DNA of 12,242 nucleotides from an uncultured Spongiibacteraceae bacterium (GTDB lineage Bacteria; Pseudomonadota; Gammaproteobacteria; Pseudomonadales; Dasaniaceae): positions 1 to 12,242 of the forward strand of contig CALBVI010000417.1 in assembly GCA_937969395.1 (NCBI GenBank), given 5' to 3'. The translations under genes and the position numbers were made by a program. Of this stretch, positions 8,501 through 12,242 are shown one piece after another (position 1 is the stretch's first letter; every line of letters starts with the position of its first letter). The notes under the pieces are model-generated. The model was not told the DNA's origin. It did not search any database and saw only the letters and a list, made by a program, of their open reading frames with translations.

Positions 8501-8794
8501 GTCTAATAAAAAAGGAACTGCCAACGCAGATAGTGCGATGCCTGCTTCAAGTAAACCGTAAAACAAAACCGGCCGAGTAATGCGATGTATATATCGAGCG
8601 GCTACACTTGCACCTAAGGCAAGCCCACCCATATAAGCCGCTAAAACGGCTGCAACGGCTAACTCAGACGTACCAAAAACAAGAGAAAACTGCCGCATCC
8701 AAGCTGTTTGATAAAGCAGCGCAGCGAATCCAGACAAGACAAAACAAGCAACAACACCGAAAAGAACAATGTTGTTATAAAAACGATGGGGCAT
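5579..8794 (-). CDS. Fused membrane transporter-like / spermidine-synthase-like protein with C-terminal TPR-like tail
   Basis: This 1071-aa protein matches the layout called fused MFS/spermidine synthase. Residues 10-455 are a polytopic membrane region made of two related halves: SGFAALLYQTAWMRQ (21-35) aligns with SGANSFIYEVLWTRL (259-273), FMGATLPL with FIGATFPL, and LLYATNTAGAIAG with RVYSWNTVGAIVG. A hydrophilic linker lies at about 217-248. Residues 475-765 form a Rossmann-type spermidine-synthase-like domain with the nucleotide-binding motif LIVGLGAGVALEG (541-553), the acidic motif VIELEPEVV and the motif SQPSHPWTAGASHLYTREF (614-632). True aminopropyltransferases have a catalytic Asp motif where this protein has SQPSHP, so spermidine synthesis is doubtful. 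Residues 770-1071 are helical, with a TPR-like segment near 830-870. TAAGGT lies upstream of the ATG at a normal distance. The gene stands alone between its own likely promoter and terminator; the true reaction is unknown. Confidence 0.9.
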   Translation of the reverse strand: MPHRFYNNIVLFGVVACFVLSGFAALLYQTAWMRQFSLVFGTSELAVAAVLAAYMGGLALGASVAARYIHRITRPVLFYGLLEAGIALSALAVPFLLDLASMLYGLLLGGQPEPVDASGLGQSFFYLIIAFVVLAIPTAFMGATLPLLTQYVVQSKEQIGSRVGLLYATNTAGAIAGTVVAGFLLLPALGLNGTVLVGVGVNGLVFILAALIANYIGTHDNKEAAQEPEVEETAATDRAEPLGASLKKRYWILPLMLLSGANSFIYEVLWTRLLGHILGGSITAFSTMLAGFLGGIAIGSAIASRFANSRIQATQWFIGVQCGIALMSLFIYQSLPFLVPESFGLKGNVLLAFTVLLPAAIFIGATFPLAVRILATEKHDAASSSARVYSWNTVGAIVGATAAAFFLIPALKYEGAIKFAVVVNALLALGATVLINKQPKALVAAVAFFVLGITLFYRPSMPEAVLRSSPVFASPTGEIRYYEVGRSATVLMIEKDGFLNLRTNGLPEASTNLVGAPPDLHNQRMLSMVPVLARPDTESMLIVGLGAGVALEGVPKSVKSVDVIELEPEVVRANQSIGDERAIDPLKQARVKVTINDARSALTLTSKKFDAIVSQPSHPWTAGASHLYTREFMALAKEHLTEDGVYLQWMNTQFLDEFLLRSLCATVLDVFPYVRVYQWNSEVLFFLGSDKPLNVETDIVQTGRPMSDDPLGYLERGVGSVEDVLAALALDQQNIEAFAIGGDIITDDNNYMATMSAQVMNTENALRGSRIDKLLKPYDPILQADSVVRSSLSSVINYPYVARRLELMKMRRRAIDLADSLVEVADPSSLIMIALGQKSQGESDESQKNLLLALQAEPNNQQARYALLQPWFEHVLNDRAVPSYVSEELTNFTGTGAATFRGWTAVSKGQLKELVKLDAILASVLPSDLWYETSVKLRADWRIKLTTPELQPRMYNEATKLIDSAIAFYPNAELLLMRMESTYSAGDLLASVETARRLVSIIGNTMVNYEDGTYSPTPIAVSGMMKQSAKIAQLLQNIEGDSQLPEYKLALLKDSVKLLNQRLKSLMDTMQ

Positions 8795-8846
8795 TTTAAA
8801 GACCTTAGGAGGCGATATACGATTTCTATGGAGATTGACTGTTTTT

Positions 8847-8859
8847 ATTATATCGATAT
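8847..8859 (-). promoter_or_regulatory. Putative -10 box overlapping a 10-bp palindrome
   Basis: On the minus strand a perfect consensus TATAAT (plus 8847-8852) overlaps the palindrome ATATCGATAT (8850-8859). It lies about 53 bp upstream of the synthase-like gene start. No good -35 hexamer is at 16-18 bp, so either an activator helps or the match is fortuitous in AT-rich sequence. Confidence 0.4.
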
Positions 8860-8910
8860 TGTAAGTCTAAACACACAAGAAAATAAGGCTACAGACTAAT
8901 GAAGGGGCTT

Positions 8911-9291
8911 TTACTGTTCCTCAGCCTTTCTCGCTTCAGCTAAATCATAAGTAATATAAAACTCTGTTTGATAAGCGCCCCATGCCCCATTTTCTATAGC
9001 AACATTAACCCTACGCAAATACTCTGGGGGCATACGCAGTACGATAACTTGCCCTATTCCCATCATTACATAATGATTAACAATTTCGACACCTTTAGGC
9101 GGGAACTCATCTCTAAAATTAGTTTTATCAATCAATTCACGCCGCTGAACATTATTCATAGATTGATCATGCTTCAAAAAGACCGTTAGCAACACCGTAT
9201 CTTTATGAGGCAAGAGAGGAACTTGTGCATATAGCATTGAGCTACTCAATAATACGACGCTAAGCAGCAACTGATAAAATCTATTCATCAT
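8911..9291 (-). CDS. Small secreted protein of unknown function
   Basis: This is a 126-aa protein from the ATG at 9291. A further in-frame TTG at 9303 and GTG at 9300 would add up to four residues, but GGTG at 9298-9301 is six bases before the ATG and favours it; the next codon (9288) is also ATG. The signal peptide is about residues 1-22, ending SSSMLYA before QVPLLPH. The mature part of about 100 residues starts with a strand-like DTVLLTVFLKHDQ, then a helix, then EFPPKGVEIVNHYVMMGIG, a hydrophobic strand QVIVLRMPP, a helix, and WGAYQTEFYITYDL. That pattern fits a small alpha/beta ferredoxin-like fold such as the dimeric alpha-beta barrel group, but I cannot assign a family or activity. It is the second gene of a unit with the SnoaL-like gene, 18 bp after its stop. 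Confidence 0.8.
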   Translation of the reverse strand: MMNRFYQLLLSVVLLSSSMLYAQVPLLPHKDTVLLTVFLKHDQSMNNVQRRELIDKTNFRDEFPPKGVEIVNHYVMMGIGQVIVLRMPPEYLRRVNVAIENGAWGAYQTEFYITYDLAEARKAEEQ

Positions 9292-9309
9292 GTTATACAC
9301 CAAAAAAGT

Positions 9310-9822
9310 TTATTTTTCAGGGCTAAATATTGGCTGAAAACTTCTCTCGGCAATTTTCCAACCATCTTTTGTCACTTTGTATTTATCGAGGTACTTACCC
9401 ATAACAGCAAAGCCTTGTACTGGTATCGTTTTACCACTTTCCACAGGCTTATCTAACGTTTTTGAATAAATAGTCGCATAGTGAATACCTGTTGCATTGT
9501 TTTCATCAACCAAAGTAATCAAGCTTGTTGCCATAACATGCATTGTTGTCGAAAGCGGATTTACATCTTTAATTCGTTGTTGTAAAACTTCTCGGCCTGC
9601 ATAAACTTTTCCACGATAAAAAAACTTGCCGTCCTCAGCAAATAAATCAGCGTAAGCTTGGGCATTTAAACTATCTCGATGAATCGCATAACCATCAGCT
9701 AGCAGCTTAATCTCAGTTTTGGCACTTAACTGTTGTTCTATGCTCATTTCTTCAGCTTGAGCACTCACTAAACCTAAATTAAAAATAGCTACAAAAAAAC
9801 CAAAAAAAGTTAATACTCTCAT
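9310..9822 (-). CDS. Secreted SnoaL/NTF2-like domain protein
   Basis: This 170-aa protein has a signal peptide (about residues 1-23, SAQA before EEM) and one NTF2/SnoaL-like cone-shaped domain. Visible hallmarks are the helical start ending YADLFAEDGKFFYRGK (57-72), GREVLQQRI, TTMHVMATSLITLVDENNATG and the final strand DGWKIAERSFQPIF (153-166). The family includes dehydratases, isomerases and pure ligand-binding proteins. Asp and His candidates (D50, H95) are present but no reaction can be assigned. A signal peptide makes it periplasmic, unlike many cytoplasmic SnoaL enzymes. AAGGA lies seven bases before the ATG. A strong terminator sits only about 35 bp upstream, between it and the DUF6152-like gene, and no obvious promoter lies in that gap, so expression may rely on read-through or on a promoter inside the upstream gene. 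Confidence 0.88.
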   Translation of the reverse strand: MRVLTFFGFFVAIFNLGLVSAQAEEMSIEQQLSAKTEIKLLADGYAIHRDSLNAQAYADLFAEDGKFFYRGKVYAGREVLQQRIKDVNPLSTTMHVMATSLITLVDENNATGIHYATIYSKTLDKPVESGKTIPVQGFAVMGKYLDKYKVTKDGWKIAERSFQPIFSPEK

Positions 9823-9856
9823 TGTTATTCCTTATTTTATTGCTCAATCACTTAAT

Positions 9857-9888
9857 AAAAAATCGGGCGAGTAAAATGCTCGCCCGAT
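9857..9888 (-). terminator. Strong Rho-independent terminator after the DUF6152-like pair
   Basis: ATCGGGCGAG (9862-9871) and CTCGCCCGAT (9879-9888) are perfect 10-bp arms around a seven-base loop. On the minus strand the stem is followed by a T-run of six. It starts four bases after the stop codon of the upstream gene (9893-9895). It divides that operon from the SnoaL-like gene, which begins 35 bp after the T-run. Confidence 0.92.
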
Positions 9889-9892
9889 ACCA

Positions 9893-11005
9893 TTATTCTA
9901 CTGTGCGATCATCACAGGCATAAGGCTCCCATGGATAGTCCGCAAGAAGAACAACGTCTTGCCCACTCTGCTGCTGCCCTTCCGCCCAATACAACGAATC
10001 ATCAGAGGTATAAGCTCGTGTTAACGATCCTTTTTCGGTATCTAACGTAAAGCGTTCTACCACATGCAGCTGATCACTTTTAACACTATTGATACTGGTT
10101 CGACCGCGCCCCCAACTAACACTTGGAGCAAAACCTACAGTATCAACTACAAGTACATCACCATCCCAATGACCAATAGAATGCCCAGCAAAAGACGACG
10201 TGATATTCGCTGGATGCTCTTTCATGTCTAAATGAATGGTACGCTCTGTATCCATAAAGCCATATTTTAGAACAATTTTATTTTCTTCTTGAATGATGCG
10301 GTTTGAAGGCTGGTCAAATGTCCAGTCTCGAAAGAAATCTCTAGGATTACAATCTAAACGTCCTGTTGCTGTTTCAGCCGCCGCCTCGCTTATTGTTGCC
10401 TCCGCTATTTTCAATGCGGCTAAGCCTTCAACGGAGTATTCAAGTGGTGTGCCGCCGCCACGTCTTGGGGGCCCGCCGGCGCCAGGAGGACCACCGGCAT
10501 CTGCAGGGGCCGCAACCGCAGCGCTAACTGCACCAACTAAACGCTGCTCTGCTGCCCAATCGCCGCCAATATAGGGAACACCCCAAGCCGTTTTTGCAGG
10601 ACGTTCGGTATTAACCTCAAGTTTGTTTTCTTCCAACTGGGCATAGCGCTCAATAGCTTCGCCACCGGCAAGTGCTACTGTTTCGACATAACAACCATTG
10701 GCTTCTTTTCGAGAAGCAACGCCCACAACGTCAATAGCAGTTCCGTTTTTAAACATATCCGCAGTCCAACCAGAACGTTTCATCACGCTGGCTGCACGCA
10801 TTTCACAATGCCAATTTACGACTTCACCGTTTTCACCCGTAACATCAAAATAAACATAGGCATGAGGGTTAACAAAGCCTAGATCAGTAATAACACCACT
10901 GACTTTAACAATTTTAGTCACATCAAATTGACTATTATGGCCGTGATGCGCCATCGCGCTCATCGGTAACGTCGCCAGCGCAGCTAGAGTTAATAATTTT
11001 TTCAT
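9893..11005 (-). CDS. Secreted DUF6152-like protein, second of a tandem pair, with Gly/Pro-rich linker
   Basis: This 370-aa periplasmic protein is paralogous to the one at 11045-12091. The frame could start at 11041, but AAAGAAGG (11013-11020) seven bases before the ATG at 11005, and a clean signal peptide MKKLLTL...MSAMA (1-19), decide for 11005. The mature protein begins HHGHNSQFD. The first domain (about 20-125) has VSGVITDLGFVNPHAYVYFDV and Cys67 and Cys105, a likely disulfide. A low-complexity Gly/Pro/Ala segment (about 155-187, including AGGPPGAGGPPRRGGG) links to a second domain (about 215-366) with YGFMDTERTIHLDMKEHP, AGHSIGHWDGDVLVVDTVGF, VVERF and PYAC. DUF6152 is a family of unknown function; binding of a metal or small molecule by the N-terminal histidines is only inference. 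It is the last gene before the terminator, 39 bp downstream of its paralogue. Confidence 0.88.
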   Translation of the reverse strand: MKKLLTLAALATLPMSAMAHHGHNSQFDVTKIVKVSGVITDLGFVNPHAYVYFDVTGENGEVVNWHCEMRAASVMKRSGWTADMFKNGTAIDVVGVASRKEANGCYVETVALAGGEAIERYAQLEENKLEVNTERPAKTAWGVPYIGGDWAAEQRLVGAVSAAVAAPADAGGPPGAGGPPRRGGGTPLEYSVEGLAALKIAEATISEAAAETATGRLDCNPRDFFRDWTFDQPSNRIIQEENKIVLKYGFMDTERTIHLDMKEHPANITSSFAGHSIGHWDGDVLVVDTVGFAPSVSWGRGRTSINSVKSDQLHVVERFTLDTEKGSLTRAYTSDDSLYWAEGQQQSGQDVVLLADYPWEPYACDDRTVE

Positions 11006-11012
11006 TATCATG

Positions 11013-11020
11013 CCTTCTTT
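11013..11020 (-). promoter_or_regulatory. Ribosome-binding site deciding the start at 11005
   Basis: AAAGAAGG on the minus strand ends seven bases before the ATG at 11005. It leaves only one base before the alternative ATG at 11011 and lies inside the longer frame from 11041, so translation should begin at 11005 with a normal signal peptide. Confidence 0.7.
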
Positions 11021-11044
11021 AAAGAGTCTTATTGTCCGCACTAA

Positions 11045-12091
11045 TTATTCAGTAGGGCGAATATTATTTTTGCCGCTAAGCTCAACACAATTATAAGGTG
11101 AGTAAGGCTTATCAGCTAAAGCCATAACATCTTGGCCTTTTGTTTCTCCCTGTAAATAAAGCGGATCCGTTATAGAATAATCACGTATTAGGCGTTGTTT
11201 TTTATCGTCAAAATAAATGCGTTCAACAGAATGCATTTGCTGACTATGCCTCATTCCCGTTTGATGGCTGAGAACACCCTCCTCAAAACCAACTGTATCT
11301 ACCACCAATACATTATCTTCAAACCAACCAATGGAGTGGCCGCCAGTGCTCGGAATAATATTTTCGGGATGCTCTTTCATATTAAGATGAATCGTTCTCA
11401 CAAAATCCATAAAACCGTATTGCATGGTAATAACATCATCCTTCTGAATAATATCATTAACATTTGAATCATGATTCCAGCCATTAAAAATATTAACAAT
11501 ATGGCAGCTTAATATTGGATCATCAAAAGACATTTCATAACCAGCGGCCGCTTTTTTACCCACATCTGTCGCTTTAAAACGTGCTCGAGTACCTTCAGTC
11601 GCACCACGACCAAATGATTTAGTCACCCAAGGCCCTTGCAGATTAGGTTGGCCGTTAGCTAACGTCGCTGGACGACTTTGGCTAACGTCTTTTAAATTAG
11701 GCTGTTGTGATACCTTCGCTGTAATTGAGTCATTCCTTCCTATTTTAGTGCCGTCAGCGAGGACAAAACTAGAAGCGAAACAATGATTGTCTTCACGACG
11801 AGCAGGATTGCCCGTAACAATAATTTTCGAGCCAATAGCAAAGGTATCTTTAGTAAAACCTCGCTGTCTCATCAAGCTTCCTGATGTTGTTTCACAACGC
11901 CAATTCGCTGTTTCACCGTCTTTTGTTACATCAAAATATACATAGCCATGCGGGTTTACCATTTTCCAATCGGTAACAACACCTTCAACAGTGATGTTAA
12001 TAGTATTATCAAAATGTGGAGCTGATGAATGATGGGCAAATACACCAAATGGAGCAACAGCAATTAAAACTGAAGAAAGAATTTTTTTCAT
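11045..12091 (-). CDS. Secreted DUF6152-like protein, first of a tandem pair
   Basis: This 348-aa periplasmic protein opens the operon. The signal peptide is about residues 1-19 (PFGVFA), and the mature protein begins HHSSAPHFDN. The first domain (20-120) carries VEGVVTDWKMVNPHGYVYFDV, NWRCE, RQRGF and TGNPARRE, with Cys66 and Cys104 well placed for a disulfide. A short linker contains NGQPNLQGPW. The second domain (about 188-336) has DPILSC, YGFMDFVRTIHLNMKEHP, GGHSIGWFEDNVLVVDTVGF, HSVERIYFDD, ITDPLY and PYNC, leaving Cys196 and Cys335 as another possible pair. AGGGTG lies five bases before the ATG. Proteins of this two-domain layout are familiar to me from proteobacteria with many TonB receptors, but no function is established. 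It differs from its downstream paralogue mainly by lacking the Gly/Pro-rich linker. Confidence 0.9.
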   Translation of the reverse strand: MKKILSSVLIAVAPFGVFAHHSSAPHFDNTINITVEGVVTDWKMVNPHGYVYFDVTKDGETANWRCETTSGSLMRQRGFTKDTFAIGSKIIVTGNPARREDNHCFASSFVLADGTKIGRNDSITAKVSQQPNLKDVSQSRPATLANGQPNLQGPWVTKSFGRGATEGTRARFKATDVGKKAAAGYEMSFDDPILSCHIVNIFNGWNHDSNVNDIIQKDDVITMQYGFMDFVRTIHLNMKEHPENIIPSTGGHSIGWFEDNVLVVDTVGFEEGVLSHQTGMRHSQQMHSVERIYFDDKKQRLIRDYSITDPLYLQGETKGQDVMALADKPYSPYNCVELSGKNNIRPTE

Positions 12092-12149
12092 GGAAGCACC
12101 CTAGAATAAGAATTAATCAGATCGCTTTATTACCCGTATAGTAAGGCAT

Positions 12150-12178
12150 ATTATTTTGAACCACGACCAGTTTTACAA
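12150..12178 (-). promoter_or_regulatory. Putative promoter of the DUF6152-like operon
   Basis: On the minus strand TTGTAA (plus 12173-12178) is 17 bp from AATAAT (plus 12150-12155). The -35 matches consensus at four of six bases and the -10 at five of six. The leader would be about 52 nt. Found by eye; AT-rich sequence gives some chance matches. Confidence 0.4.
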
Positions 12179-12203
12179 AAGTTTACATTTAAATGCCAAC
12201 TAA

Positions 12204-12234
12204 CTCGCCTCATCGAAAATATTCTAGAGGCGAG
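12204..12234. repeat. Perfect 8-bp inverted repeat with GC-rich arms
   Basis: CTCGCCTC (12204-12211) and GAGGCGAG (12227-12234) flank a 15-base AT-rich loop in which GAA can also pair with TTC. On the minus strand only TTAGTT follows the stem, a weak T-run. It may end an unseen minus-strand gene to the right or be an operator upstream of the DUF6152-like operon. Which of these applies cannot be settled from this window. Confidence 0.4.
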
Positions 12235-12242
12235 AAATTCCA

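Noticed and set aside
10293..10574. 93-codon plus-strand frame with proline-rich sequence
   Set aside because: It is the antisense shadow of the Gly/Pro-rich linker of the DUF6152-like gene.

Overview
All seven protein-coding genes lie on the minus strand, so transcription runs from the right edge towards the left. The base composition is AT-leaning. The gene content is Gram-negative and envelope-centred: TonB-dependent outer-membrane receptors, secreted periplasmic proteins and a polytopic inner-membrane protein. This suggests a proteobacterium, and my guess is a marine-type gammaproteobacterium with an expanded receptor repertoire. That placement is inference; no rRNA, tRNA or taxonomic marker is present.

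Layout in transcription order (right to left). (1) 12091-9893: two tandem paralogous secreted proteins (348 and 370 aa). Each has a DUF6152-like N-terminal domain beginning with a His-His motif right after the signal peptide, and a second conserved C-terminal domain. They are 39 bp apart, have a plausible promoter in front (12150-12178), and end in a strong intrinsic terminator (9857-9888). (2) 9822-8911: a two-gene unit encoding a secreted SnoaL/NTF2-like protein and a small secreted protein of unknown function, 18 bp apart. (3) 8794-5579: a 1071-aa fused membrane/spermidine-synthase-like protein with a duplicated membrane domain and a C-terminal helical, TPR-like tail. It has its own likely -10 box and an AT-rich terminator. 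(4) 5184-2593: a complete TonB-dependent receptor (863 aa) with an unusually structured upstream region of direct repeats and palindromes, and a terminator. (5) 1849-1: a second, very similar receptor in the same orientation. Its 3' part is outside the window, leaving 616 codons visible. It lies beyond a 743-bp gap that contains regulatory-looking dyads and possibly decayed sequence.

How it may work together (inference): the receptors would import a scarce ligand across the outer membrane, and four secreted proteins would act on or bind it in the periplasm. The membrane-anchored synthase-like protein is of unclear role. The most striking feature is that both the receptor and the DUF6152-like protein occur as tandem diverged pairs in one locus. 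The two receptors differ mainly in likely outer loops and in their upstream control sequences. The substrate cannot be named from sequence alone. No CRISPR array, RNA gene, intact mobile element or phage gene was seen.
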